Of a stretch of DNA of 64,000 nucleotides, positions 45,254 through 53,254 are shown piece by piece. This DNA comes from Streptomyces ruber. GTDB taxonomy: Bacteria > Actinomycetota > Actinomycetes > Streptomycetales > Streptomycetaceae. The translations under genes were made by a program, and so were the position numbers. The notes beneath the pieces were generated by a model. It was not told where the DNA came from. It made no database searches and saw only the letters and a program-made list of their open reading frames with translations. The stretch is from assembly GCF_014648075.1 (NCBI RefSeq), contig NZ_BMQK01000014.1:1-64000 (forward strand). The letters run 5' to 3'. How positions within the stretch are numbered: position 1 is the first letter of the stretch; each line of letters starts with the position of its first letter.

Positions 45254-46018
45254 TCACCCGTGGTCCGGATCCATGGACGCCCGCAGCCGCGCGCTCGCCA
45301 TGCGCATGTGCTCCGCCATCGCGCGGTCCGCGCCCTCGGGGTCGCGGTCGCGGATGGCCGCGAGGACGGCGTCGTGCTCGCAGAGCGTGCCGCTGACGGT
45401 CCCCTCGATGTCGCTGACGCGCTCCATCCACACCTGGAGCAGCGCGCGGATGCTGTGCAGGATGTCGCTGAGCACGGTGTTGCGGGCGATGCGCGCCGTT
45501 TCCAGGTGGAAGGCGATGTCCGCGTCGATGAACGCCCGTACGTCGCCCCCGGCGTCCCGCATGTGCCGCAGGTGCTCCTCCAGCAGGGCGACGTCCTCGT
45601 CGGTGGCGCGCTCGGCGGCCAGGCGCGCGGACACCCCCTCCATGTAGGTGCGCACCTCGACCAGGTCCTGGGTGCGGCGCTGGCCCAGCATCAGACCCCA
45701 GTTGATGGCGCGCGGCAGGAACTCGGACGTCCCCTCGCGCACGTACGACCCCGAACCCGGCCGGATCTCGACGATGCCGAGCACGTCCAGCGCGGACAGC
45801 GCGCCGCGGACGCTGGAGCGCGCCACGCCGAGGGCCTCGGCCAGCTGGCGCTCGGCCGGCAGCCGGGTGCCGGGCCGGATGTCACCGGCCGAGAGGTGGT
45901 CGAGGAGTCGCTTGGCGACCTCGCTGACGGAGGACTCCCGCACCACGGGACGCAGGAGCTGCGCGAGGTCGGAGGACGCAGCGGAGGTCTGCTGATCAGG
46001 CTGACTGGTCACGGCCAC
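45254..46018 (-). CDS. FadR/GntR-family regulator of the apionate-type operon
   Basis: A 254-residue GntR protein: winged helix (about 28-95; VSEVAKRLLDHLSAGDIRPG, LPAERQLAEALGVARSSVRG) and a C-terminal FCD domain (about 110-240; the metal-site Asp/His residues in IDADIAFHLETARIARN and CEHDAVLAAI are present). It is divergent from the MFS-led operon, and a palindrome of TTGGT/ACCAA type lies between them, so it probably represses that operon until the substrate or an intermediate binds. The GTG at 46018 has a weak ribosome site; a second GTG lies 6 bases further in. Confidence 0.92.
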   Translation of the reverse strand: MAVTSQPDQQTSAASSDLAQLLRPVVRESSVSEVAKRLLDHLSAGDIRPGTRLPAERQLAEALGVARSSVRGALSALDVLGIVEIRPGSGSYVREGTSEFLPRAINWGLMLGQRRTQDLVEVRTYMEGVSARLAAERATDEDVALLEEHLRHMRDAGGDVRAFIDADIAFHLETARIARNTVLSDILHSIRALLQVWMERVSDIEGTVSGTLCEHDAVLAAIRDRDPEGADRAMAEHMRMASARLRASMDPDHG

Positions 46019-46124
46019 CAGTCAACCAGATGGGTGCTTTCCGTGTCTGACCAGCCAGTTCAACAGCCCCATGGGCGACGTTTGTCAAGGGTTGGACGCG
46101 CCTTCACTGTGAGATCGTCGCCAC

Positions 46125-46147
46125 ATTGGTAAATTGGTGACCAATTT
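46125..46147. promoter_or_regulatory. GntR/FadR-type operator
   Basis: AAATTGGTGACCAATTT (46131-46147) is a perfect 17-bp palindrome with the TGGT-N-ACCA core of FadR-type sites. An extra ATTGGT half-site (46125-46130) stands directly beside it in direct orientation. It lies between the regulator and the MFS gene. Confidence 0.85.
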
Positions 46148-46253
46148 GGGTTCGAGGCATAACGTGAGGGCGATCCGGTCGGCCGTGTCCTAGAACGAGC
46201 CACCGGCGAGACCCATCCCGGACGGAGCTGTCCGGGCGAGCCGAGGAGTCGTC

Positions 46254-47624
46254 ATGGTCGCCGACACACCATCCGCGGCAGTCGAGAGAACTGCCATCAA
46301 GAAGGTCTCCATCCGCCTCGTGCCGTTCGTGGCCCTGATGTTCTTCGTGAACTATCTGGACCGCACGGCGGTGTCGTTCGCGGAGCCGAACGGCATGGGA
46401 CAGGACCTCGCCCTCACAGCCGCCCAGTTCGGCTTCGCCTCAGGGATCTTCTTCGTCGGCTACATCGTCCTCGAAGTCCCCAGCAACATGGCGCTGCACC
46501 GCTTCGGTGCCCGCCGCTGGCTCTCCCGCATCATGGTGACCTGGGGCATCGTCTCCCTGCTGTTCACCTGGGTCAGCAGCAGCGAGCAGCTGTACGTGCT
46601 GCGCTTCCTGCTCGGTGTCGCCGAGGCGGGCTTCTTCCCGGGCGCCATCCTCTTCCTGAGCCAGTGGGTGCCCTCCCGGCACCGTACGAAGATCCTCGGG
46701 CTCTTCTACCTGGCCCAGCCGCTGACCACGGTCTTCGGCGCCCCGCTCGCGGGCTGGTTCATCGGCCACGACGGGCTGTTCGGCCTCGAGGGCTGGCGCG
46801 TGATGTTCCTGTTCGTCTCCCTGCCGGCGATCCTGCTGGGCGTCATCGCCTGGTTCTACCTGATCGACCGCCCCGCCGACGCCAAGTGGCTGACGCAGGA
46901 CGAGAAGGACTGGCTGACGCGCGAACTGGAGACGGAGAACTCGGGCAAGACCGGCGGTGACCACAAGCACGGCAAGGGCGAGCTGAAGGCCGCCTTCACC
47001 AACGCCCGTGTCTGGATCCTCGCGCTCGTCTACTTCGGCTTCGTCTACGGCCTGTACGCGCTCGCCTTCTTCCTGCCGACGATCATCAACGGCTTCCAGG
47101 AGCAGTACGACACCACCTTCAGCGTGATGGACAAGGCGTGGATCACCGCGATCCCGTACCTGCCCGCCGCCGTGGTGCTCTTCTTCTGGTCCCGGCACGC
47201 CACCCGGCACGGTGTCCGCACCTGGCACATCGCCGGACCGGCCGTCGTCGGCGGTGTGTCCATCCCGCTCGCGCTGTACATGGGCTCGCCGGCCGCCACG
47301 GTCGCCGTGATCACCATCACCGCCTGCGCCATCTTCGCCGCCCTGCCCGTGTTCTGGTCCGTGCCCTCGCGCTTCCTCACCGGAGCCGCCGCGGCCGCCG
47401 GCATCGCCCTGATCAACACGGCGGGCAACGTGGCCGGGTTCGCCTCCAGCTACGTCACCGGCTGGCTGAAGGACCTCTCCGGCGACTACTACGTCCCGCT
47501 CTACCTGGTCGGCTTCTTCATGCTCCTGTCGGCCGCGCTGATGGTGTGGCTCGCCACCCGGGACAGCGACACCGGCGCACCGGCCGCCGACTCCGAGCAC
47601 AAGCACATGGAGACCACTCGATGA
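46254..47624 (+). CDS. MFS sugar-acid transporter (ACS family)
   Basis: A 456-residue, 12-helix permease of the anion:cation symporter family (tartrate, phthalate, hexuronate type): IKKVSIRLVPFVALMFFVNY, LDRTAVSFAE, GFASGIFFVGYIVLEVPSNM and AGFFPGAILFLSQWVPSRHR. This family imports sugar acids, which suits D-apionate. It is first gene of a six-gene operon; CGAGGAGTCGTC precedes the ATG and its stop overlaps the kinase start. Substrate assignment is inferred from the enzymes that follow. Confidence 0.93.
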   Translation: MVADTPSAAVERTAIKKVSIRLVPFVALMFFVNYLDRTAVSFAEPNGMGQDLALTAAQFGFASGIFFVGYIVLEVPSNMALHRFGARRWLSRIMVTWGIVSLLFTWVSSSEQLYVLRFLLGVAEAGFFPGAILFLSQWVPSRHRTKILGLFYLAQPLTTVFGAPLAGWFIGHDGLFGLEGWRVMFLFVSLPAILLGVIAWFYLIDRPADAKWLTQDEKDWLTRELETENSGKTGGDHKHGKGELKAAFTNARVWILALVYFGFVYGLYALAFFLPTIINGFQEQYDTTFSVMDKAWITAIPYLPAAVVLFFWSRHATRHGVRTWHIAGPAVVGGVSIPLALYMGSPAATVAVITITACAIFAALPVFWSVPSRFLTGAAAAAGIALINTAGNVAGFASSYVTGWLKDLSGDYYVPLYLVGFFMLLSAALMVWLATRDSDTGAPAADSEHKHMETTR

Positions 47625-49372
47625 CCCGCCTGTTCAACGACCCCTCCGCCTTCGCCGACGAGGCACTCGAAGGGTTCACCGCCGCCCACCAGCGCTGGGT
47701 GCGCCCCGTCACCGGCGGTGTCGTCCGCGCCGCCGGCACCCCGGCGGGCCAGGTGGCCGTCGTGATCGGCGGCGGCTCGGGCCACTACCCGGCCTTCACC
47801 GGCCTGGTCGGCCGGGGCCTCGCCCACGGCGCGGCGGCCGGCAACGTCTTCGCCTCGCCCTCGGCCCAGCAGATCCGCAGCGTGGCACGGGCCGCCCACG
47901 GCGGCGCGGGCGTGCTGCTGATGTACGGCAACTACGCCGGTGACGTCCTGCACTTCGGGCAGGCCGCCGAGCGCCTGGCCGGCGACGGCATCGACGCCCG
48001 TACGTTCGCCGTCACCGACGACATCTCCAGCGCCTCGCCCGAGGAGCCGGCCAAGCGCCGCGGCATCGCCGGCGACCTGCCCGTCTTCAAGGCGGCGGCC
48101 GCCGCGGCGGAGCGCGGCGCGGACCTGGACGAGGTGCTGCGCGTTGCCGGGCACGCCAACGCCCGCACCCGCTCCTTCGGCATCGCCTTCTCCGGCTGCA
48201 CCCTGCCGGGCGCCGACGAGCCGCTCTTCACGGTCCCCGAGGGCCGCATGGCCGTCGGCCTCGGCATCCACGGCGAGCCGGGCATCGGCGAGGAAGCGCT
48301 CCCGACCGCCGACGAGGCGGCCGAGCTCCTGGTCACCAGCCTGCTCAAGGAGATCCCCGAGGGCGTGGACGGCCCCGGCGGACAGCGCGCCGCCGTCATC
48401 CTCAACGGCCTCGGCTCCGTCAAGTACGAAGAGCTCTTCGTCGTCTACCGCAGGGTCGCGGCGCTCCTCGCCGACGCCGGTGTCGAGATCGTCGACCCCG
48501 AGGTGGGCGAGCTCGTCACCAGCTTCGACATGGCCGGCATCTCCCTCACGCTCACCTGGCTGGACGACGAGCTGGAGGAGCTGTGGCGGGCCCCCGCCGA
48601 CACCCCCGCCCACCGCAAGGGCGCCTTCACCGGGCCCGAGCCGGAGGCGGAGCCTGCCGCGGGTGCCGCAGGGGAAACGATTCTCCTCGCGGATGACGAC
48701 GAGACCGTCCCCGAGGCCTCCGAGGAGTCCCGGCGCGCCGCCGGTATCGCCCTCGCGGCGCTGACCGCCGTGGCCACCACGGTCGACACCCACGTCGAGG
48801 AGCTCGGCCGGATCGACGCCGTCGCCGGGGACGGGGACCACGGCATCGGCATGCAGCGCGGCTCCACCGCCGCCCGGCGCGCGGCCCTCACCGCCCACGA
48901 CCTCGGCGCGGGCGCGGGCACCCTCCTCACCCGCGCCGCGGACGCCTGGGCCGACAAGGCCGGCGGCACCTCCGGCGCCCTGTGGGGCACCATCCTGCGC
49001 GCCGTCGGCACCGCGCTCGGCGACCAGGACAAGCCCACCGCCGACTCCGTCGCCCACGGTGTCTCGGCGGCCTCCGCCGGCGTGCAGCGGCTGGGCGGCG
49101 CCGAGGTCGGCGACAAGACGATGGTCGACGTCCTCGTCCCGTTCGCCGACACCCTCGCCGAGCTCGTCGCCGCCGGCACCCCGCTGACCGACAGCTGGGA
49201 CCGGGCCGCCCGCGCCGCCGAGGCGGCCGCCGCCGCCACCGCCGACCTGCTGCCCCGCAAGGGGCGCGCCCGGCCGCACGCCGAGAAGTCCCTCGGCACG
49301 CCCGACGCCGGCGCGCACTCCCTGGCCCTCATCACCCGCGCCGTGCACGGCGTACTGCTCAACCACCACTGA
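47621..49372 (+). CDS. lerK: DAK-type L-erythrulose kinase (LerK-like)
   Basis: A 583-residue one-chain kinase with a DhaK substrate domain (1-335) and a DhaL ATP domain (about 375-583). The covalent-binding His217 is in GLGIHGEPGIG, preceded by GGGSGHYPAFTG; the Mg-ATP aspartates are in AVAGDGDHGIGMQRG. ATP-dependent fusions of this kind include LerK and DerK, which phosphorylate erythruloses rather than dihydroxyacetone. Neighbouring tetrulose-phosphate isomerases and ApnO/OiaC-like genes make L-erythrulose the likely substrate (inference); glycerone kinase is the alternative. The ATG overlaps the MFS stop. Confidence 0.88.
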   Translation: MTRLFNDPSAFADEALEGFTAAHQRWVRPVTGGVVRAAGTPAGQVAVVIGGGSGHYPAFTGLVGRGLAHGAAAGNVFASPSAQQIRSVARAAHGGAGVLLMYGNYAGDVLHFGQAAERLAGDGIDARTFAVTDDISSASPEEPAKRRGIAGDLPVFKAAAAAAERGADLDEVLRVAGHANARTRSFGIAFSGCTLPGADEPLFTVPEGRMAVGLGIHGEPGIGEEALPTADEAAELLVTSLLKEIPEGVDGPGGQRAAVILNGLGSVKYEELFVVYRRVAALLADAGVEIVDPEVGELVTSFDMAGISLTLTWLDDELEELWRAPADTPAHRKGAFTGPEPEAEPAAGAAGETILLADDDETVPEASEESRRAAGIALAALTAVATTVDTHVEELGRIDAVAGDGDHGIGMQRGSTAARRAALTAHDLGAGAGTLLTRAADAWADKAGGTSGALWGTILRAVGTALGDQDKPTADSVAHGVSAASAGVQRLGGAEVGDKTMVDVLVPFADTLAELVAAGTPLTDSWDRAARAAEAAAAATADLLPRKGRARPHAEKSLGTPDAGAHSLALITRAVHGVLLNHH

Positions 49373-49383
49373 GGAAGACCCAC

Positions 49384-49908
49384 ATGAGCGAGAACACCGA
49401 GACCGCCGAGAACACCGGGAAGCTGCGCATCGTCGTCGGCTGCGACGACGCCGGCTACCAGTACAAGGAAGCCCTCAAGAAGGACCTGCAGGGCAGCGAC
49501 CTGGTCGCCGAGGTCTTCGACGTGGGCGTGGACGCCGACGGCCACACCGCCTACCCCAAGGTCGCGATAGCCGCCGCCGAGATGGTCGCCCGCGGCGAGG
49601 CCGACCGGGCCCTGCTGGTCTGCGGCACCGGCCTGGGCGTCGCCATCGCGGCCAACAAGGTCAAGGGCATCCGCGCCGTCACCGCCCACGACTCCTTCTC
49701 CGTCGAGCGGTCGGTCCTCTCCAACAACGCCCAGGTCCTCACCTTCGGCCAGCGCGTCGTCGGCCTGGAGCTCGCCCGCCGCCTCGCCAAGGAGTGGCTG
49801 ACCTACCGCTTCGACGAGACCTCCGCGTCCGCCGCCAAGGTCCAGCTCATGTGCGACTACGAAGAGGCCCCCGACGAGGCCGACCAGGCTGCCGAGGCCG
49901 CGGCCTGA
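49384..49908 (+). CDS. eryI: RpiB/LacAB-family erythrose-4-phosphate isomerase (EryI-like)
   Basis: A 174-residue isomerase of the RpiB/LacAB fold. The catalytic Cys80 lies in LLVCGTGLGVAIAANK. Where ribose-5-phosphate isomerase B has SDHAG, this protein has CDDAGY, replacing the phosphate/ring-opening His by Asp; that departs from RpiB and fits a tetrulose-phosphate isomerase converting D-erythrulose 4-phosphate to D-erythrose 4-phosphate. The TGA overlaps the next ATG (TGATG). Assignment as EryI rests on family and context. Confidence 0.85.
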   Translation: MSENTETAENTGKLRIVVGCDDAGYQYKEALKKDLQGSDLVAEVFDVGVDADGHTAYPKVAIAAAEMVARGEADRALLVCGTGLGVAIAANKVKGIRAVTAHDSFSVERSVLSNNAQVLTFGQRVVGLELARRLAKEWLTYRFDETSASAAKVQLMCDYEEAPDEADQAAEAAA

Positions 49909-50699
49909 TGTCCACGCCCACCGCACAGCCCCTCACGCTGGGGGTGAGCCTGAAGATGTACTTCGGCCACCACCAGACGCTGAACTGGGCACGGAAGATC
50001 GCCGCACTGGCCGACCGCCACCCCGCCGTCACCTCCGGCGCGGCCCGGCTGTTCGTCCTGCCGGCCTTCCCCACGCTGGTGCCCGCCGCCGGGATCCTCG
50101 CCCCCTCGGGGATCGCGGTCGGCGCCCAGGACATCGCGACGGAGGACTCCGGCCCGTACACCGGCGAGGTCAGTGGCCCGGTCCTCAAGGAGATCGGCTG
50201 CCGCTACGCCGAGGTCGGCCACGCCGAGCGCCGCCGCCTGTACGGCGAGGGCGACACCGTCGTGGCCGCCAAGACGGCCGCCGCGCTGCGCAACGGGCTC
50301 ACCCCGGTGCTCTGCCTCGGCGAGCGCGACGAGGTGCGTCCCGAGGAGGCCGCCGAGCGCACGGTCGCCGAGGCCGAGCGCCTGCTGCACGGCCTCGACG
50401 GCGCCGTGATCCTGGCGTACGAGCCCCAGTGGGCCATCGGCGCCCCGGAGCCCGCCTCCGCCGAGCACATCGCGACCGTCTGCACGGCCCTGCGCCGCTG
50501 GCTTCAGACCCGGCCGGCCAACGCGGGCTCGACCGTCATCTACGGCGGCAGCGCCGGACCCGGCCTGCTGACCCGCCTGGACGGCGCCGCCGACGGCCTC
50601 TTCCTCGGCCGCTTCGCGCACGACCCGGCGAACGTCGAGGCCATCCTCGACGAGATCCGGTCCCCCGAGACCGCTCCGGCCCCCGTGGGGGTGGCGTGA
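49908..50699 (+). CDS. lerI: Triosephosphate-isomerase-like tetrulose-phosphate isomerase (LerI-like)
   Basis: A 263-residue TIM-family enzyme retaining Lys16 (SLKMYFG), His105 (EVGHAERR) and Glu172 (AYEPQWAIG). The canonical NWKMN start is changed to SLKMY, and the phosphate loop YGGSAGPG is kept. Such divergent TIM paralogues next to RpiB-like and DAK genes are LerI/EryH enzymes that isomerise L-erythrulose 1-phosphate to D-erythrulose 4-phosphate. Start ATG overlaps the previous stop by 1 base. A housekeeping tpiA is expected elsewhere, beside gap and pgk. Confidence 0.87.
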   Translation: MSTPTAQPLTLGVSLKMYFGHHQTLNWARKIAALADRHPAVTSGAARLFVLPAFPTLVPAAGILAPSGIAVGAQDIATEDSGPYTGEVSGPVLKEIGCRYAEVGHAERRRLYGEGDTVVAAKTAAALRNGLTPVLCLGERDEVRPEEAAERTVAEAERLLHGLDGAVILAYEPQWAIGAPEPASAEHIATVCTALRRWLQTRPANAGSTVIYGGSAGPGLLTRLDGAADGLFLGRFAHDPANVEAILDEIRSPETAPAPVGVA

Positions 50700-51538
50700 T
50701 GACGGCCTACGGCATCAGCACCTACGCCTACTTCTGGCGGTTCTCCGGCCGCGCCCCCGAGCCGATGACGCTCACCGCCATGCTCCAGGACACCGCGGAG
50801 CTCGGCGGGCAGGTCTTCCAGATCTGCGACTACGCGCCCATCGAGTCGTACGACGCGGCCCAGCTCGCCGACGTCCGCGCGACCGCCGAGGACCTCGGCC
50901 TCCGCCTGGAACTCGGCACCCGTGGCATCCGCACCGCCCACCTGGACAAGTACCTGGACATGGCGGGACGGCTGGGCGTCACCCTGGTCCGCTCCATGCT
51001 CAACACCGTGGACCACCAGCCGAGCGTCGACGAGGCGACCGCCCTCCTGAAGGAGTCGGTGCCCCGGTACGCGGACGCGGGCGTGACCCTCGGCCTGGAG
51101 ACGTACGAGCAGGTCGCGACCGGCGACCTGCTGACCGTGGTCCGCGCGGTCGACGACCCCCACCTGGGCGTCGTCCTCGACCCGGGCAACAGCGTCGCCC
51201 GCCTGGAGCGCCCCGTCGACGTGGTCGCCGCGACCGCGCCGTACGTCGTCAACATCCACGTCAAGGACTTCTCCTTCACGCGGCGCGACGGCTGGGTGGG
51301 CTTCACCTACGCCGGCTGCCCGCTGGGCGAGGGACTCCTGGACTACGACGGCATGGTCGCCGCGGTCCGCGCCGCCCGGCCGGAGCACGCCGACGGCATC
51401 AACCAGATCGTGGAGCACTGGCTCCCGTGGCAGGACGAGGGCTTCGACACCACCGCCCGGCTCGAACACCAGTGGACACAGCACAGCATCACCACCCTGC
51501 TGAGTGACACCAGCACCACCCCTGCGAGGAGCAAGTAA
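50699..51538 (+). CDS. oiaC: Xylose-isomerase-like TIM-barrel enzyme (OiaC-like decarboxylase)
   Basis: A 279-residue sugar-phosphate isomerase/epimerase-type barrel. Metal-ligand regions are visible: GLETYEQVATG (Glu), GVVLDPGNSV (Asp), NIHVKDFSF (His) and IVEHWLPWQ (Glu). Proteins of this family beside ApnO act as 3-oxo-isoapionate decarboxylase (OiaC), giving L-erythrulose and CO2. The decarboxylase role is inferred from operon context; a plain epimerase is the alternative. The ATG overlaps the preceding TGA by 1 base and its stop overlaps the next ATG (TAATG). Confidence 0.85.
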   Translation: MTAYGISTYAYFWRFSGRAPEPMTLTAMLQDTAELGGQVFQICDYAPIESYDAAQLADVRATAEDLGLRLELGTRGIRTAHLDKYLDMAGRLGVTLVRSMLNTVDHQPSVDEATALLKESVPRYADAGVTLGLETYEQVATGDLLTVVRAVDDPHLGVVLDPGNSVARLERPVDVVAATAPYVVNIHVKDFSFTRRDGWVGFTYAGCPLGEGLLDYDGMVAAVRAARPEHADGINQIVEHWLPWQDEGFDTTARLEHQWTQHSITTLLSDTSTTPARSK

Positions 51539-52413
51539 TGGCCACCGAGAACCAGACCCAGACCGACGTGCGGACCGTCGCGGTCATCGGGGCCGCCGGC
51601 AAGATGGGCCAGCGCGTCTCCAACAACCTGGTCGAGAGCGACTTCCGGGTGCTCTTCAGCGAGGCCTCGCCCAAGGGCCAGGAGCTGATCCGTGACCTCG
51701 GCCGCGAGCTGACCGAGTCCGCCGACGCCGCCGCCCAGGCCGACGTCGTCGTCCTCGCCGTGCCGGACGTCGTCCTCGGCAAGGTCTCCGAGGAGCTGGT
51801 GCCGCTGATGAAGCCGGGCACGATCGTCCTCACCCTGGACCCGGCCGCCGCGTACGCCGGTCTGCTCCTCGAGCGCGAGGACATCCACTACGCCTGCGCC
51901 CACCCCTGCCACCCGTCGGTCTTCCTGGAGCGCACCACCAAGGAGGAGTGGCAGGACACCTTCGGCGGCATCGCCGCCCCGCAGGAGGTCGTCGCCGCGT
52001 ACGAGGGCGGTGACGCCGCCAAGCAGGAGCTGGCCGAGTCCGTCATCCGCGTGATGTACGCCCCGGTCGTCGACGTGCACTGGGTGACCGTCAAGCAGCT
52101 CGCCGTCCTGGAGCCGACCCTCGTCGAGACCATCGCCTGCATGGTCGGCGCCCTGCTCACCGAGGCCCTGCACGAGACGGTCCACACCGTCGGCGTCCCG
52201 GAGAAGGCCGCCCGCGCCATGCTGCTGGGCCACACCCAGGTCGCCCTCGCCAACACCCTCAAGGGCTCGAACCCGTTCTCGGACGCCTGCCTCATCGCCA
52301 TGGACTACGGCCGCGAGTCGATCGTCCGCGACGACTGGAAGAAGGTCTTCGAGGACGAGGAGCTCGACAAGGTCATCACGCGCATGCTCAAGATCAAGGA
52401 GATCAAGCGCTGA
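51538..52413 (+). CDS. apnO: D-apionate oxidoisomerase-like dehydrogenase (ApnO-like)
   Basis: A 291-residue NAD-dependent protein with an N-terminal Rossmann fold (VAVIGAAGKMGQRVSNNLVE, residues 14-33) and a helical 6-phosphogluconate-dehydrogenase-like C-terminal domain (AVLEPTLVETIACMVGALLT). Ligand-site features include HYACAHPCHPSVFLER and FGGIAAPQEVV. This matches the ApnO type, which oxidises and rearranges D-apionate to 3-oxo-isoapionate. It is last gene of the operon; a terminator follows. Family resemblance is good; the exact substrate is inferred from the full pathway set. Confidence 0.85.
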   Translation: MATENQTQTDVRTVAVIGAAGKMGQRVSNNLVESDFRVLFSEASPKGQELIRDLGRELTESADAAAQADVVVLAVPDVVLGKVSEELVPLMKPGTIVLTLDPAAAYAGLLLEREDIHYACAHPCHPSVFLERTTKEEWQDTFGGIAAPQEVVAAYEGGDAAKQELAESVIRVMYAPVVDVHWVTVKQLAVLEPTLVETIACMVGALLTEALHETVHTVGVPEKAARAMLLGHTQVALANTLKGSNPFSDACLIAMDYGRESIVRDDWKKVFEDEELDKVITRMLKIKEIKR

Positions 52414-52424
52414 CGCTCCGCTGA

Positions 52425-52449
52425 GGGCGCGCCCCTCGGGGCGCGGCCC
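52425..52449. terminator. Terminator between convergent operons
   Basis: CGCGCCCC (52428-52435) and its complement GGGGCGCG (52438-52445), extended outward by GGG/CCC pairs with one bulge, lie between the ApnO-like stop (52413) and the SsuB stop (52451). Confidence 0.7.
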
Positions 52450-52450
52450 T

Positions 52451-53254
52451 TCAGGGCGCGGTCTCGCCGAGCTCCACCCCCAGGTGGCCGAGCAGCCGCC
52501 CGCGCAGGGCCGCGTACGCGGTGCTGCCGTGGCGGCGCGGGGCCGGGAGGTCCACGGGGAGGTCGGCCGCGATGCGGCCGCGGTCGAGCACCACGACCCG
52601 GTCCGCGAGCGCGATCGCCTCGTCGACGTCGTGCGTGACCAGGAGCACGGCGGGCCGGTGCCGTTCGCACAGCCGCCGCAGCAGGGCGTGCATCCGGATC
52701 CGGGTGAGGGCGTCCAGCGCGCCGAACGGCTCGTCGGCGAGCAGCAGTCGAGGCTCGCGGACGAGGGAGCGCACGAGCGACACGCGCTGCTGCTCGCCGC
52801 CGGACAGCTCCACCGGCCAGGCCCGCTCCCGCCCGGCGAGGCCGACCTCGGCGAGGGCGTCCTTGCCGTGCTGTTCGGCGGACGGGCCGTCCAGGCCCAG
52901 GACGACGTTGTCGAGCAGCCGCTTCCAGGGCAGCAGCCGGGCGTCCTGGAAGACGACGGACACATGGTCCGGTGCGGTGAGCACGCCGCTCCCGGCCACG
53001 TCGTGGTCGAGCCGGGCCAGCGCCCGCAGCAGCGTGCTCTTGCCGGAGCCGCTGCGCCCGAGCAGGGCCACGAACTCACCGGTCGCGATGGACAGGTCGA
53101 GCCCGTCCAGCACCCTGCGCTCCCCGAAGGAACGCACCAGGCCCTCGATACGGACCGTCGCGCGGCCCCCGGCCGTGTCCTCCGCCGTGTCCTTCGCCGT
53201 GTTCTTCGCCGTGTTCTTCGCCGTGTTCCTCAGCCCGCCAGCGTGCGCCGCCAT
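52451..53254 (-). CDS. ssuB: Sulfonate-type ABC transporter ATPase (SsuB-like)
   Basis: A 267-residue ABC ATPase: Walker A LLGRSGSGKST, Q-loop VVFQDARLLPWKRLLDNVVL, signature LSGGEQQRVSLVRSL, Walker B LLLADEPFGALDALTR and the H-loop LLVTHDVDEA, as in SsuB/TauB/NrtD. The N-terminus carries a five-fold tetrapeptide repeat (KNTAKNTAKDTAEDTA) from a 12-bp tandem DNA repeat, which is not part of the family. AGGAGGGCCCTGTC precedes the ATG, which lies 25 bases inside the upstream permease gene. Confidence 0.92.
   Translation of the reverse strand: MAAHAGGLRNTAKNTAKNTAKDTAEDTAGGRATVRIEGLVRSFGERRVLDGLDLSIATGEFVALLGRSGSGKSTLLRALARLDHDVAGSGVLTAPDHVSVVFQDARLLPWKRLLDNVVLGLDGPSAEQHGKDALAEVGLAGRERAWPVELSGGEQQRVSLVRSLVREPRLLLADEPFGALDALTRIRMHALLRRLCERHRPAVLLVTHDVDEAIALADRVVVLDRGRIAADLPVDLPAPRRHGSTAYAALRGRLLGHLGVELGETAP

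Noticed and set aside
49908..50699. Housekeeping triosephosphate isomerase (tpiA)
   Set aside because: The start motif is altered (SLKMY) and the gene lies in a tetrulose operon, not beside gap/pgk.
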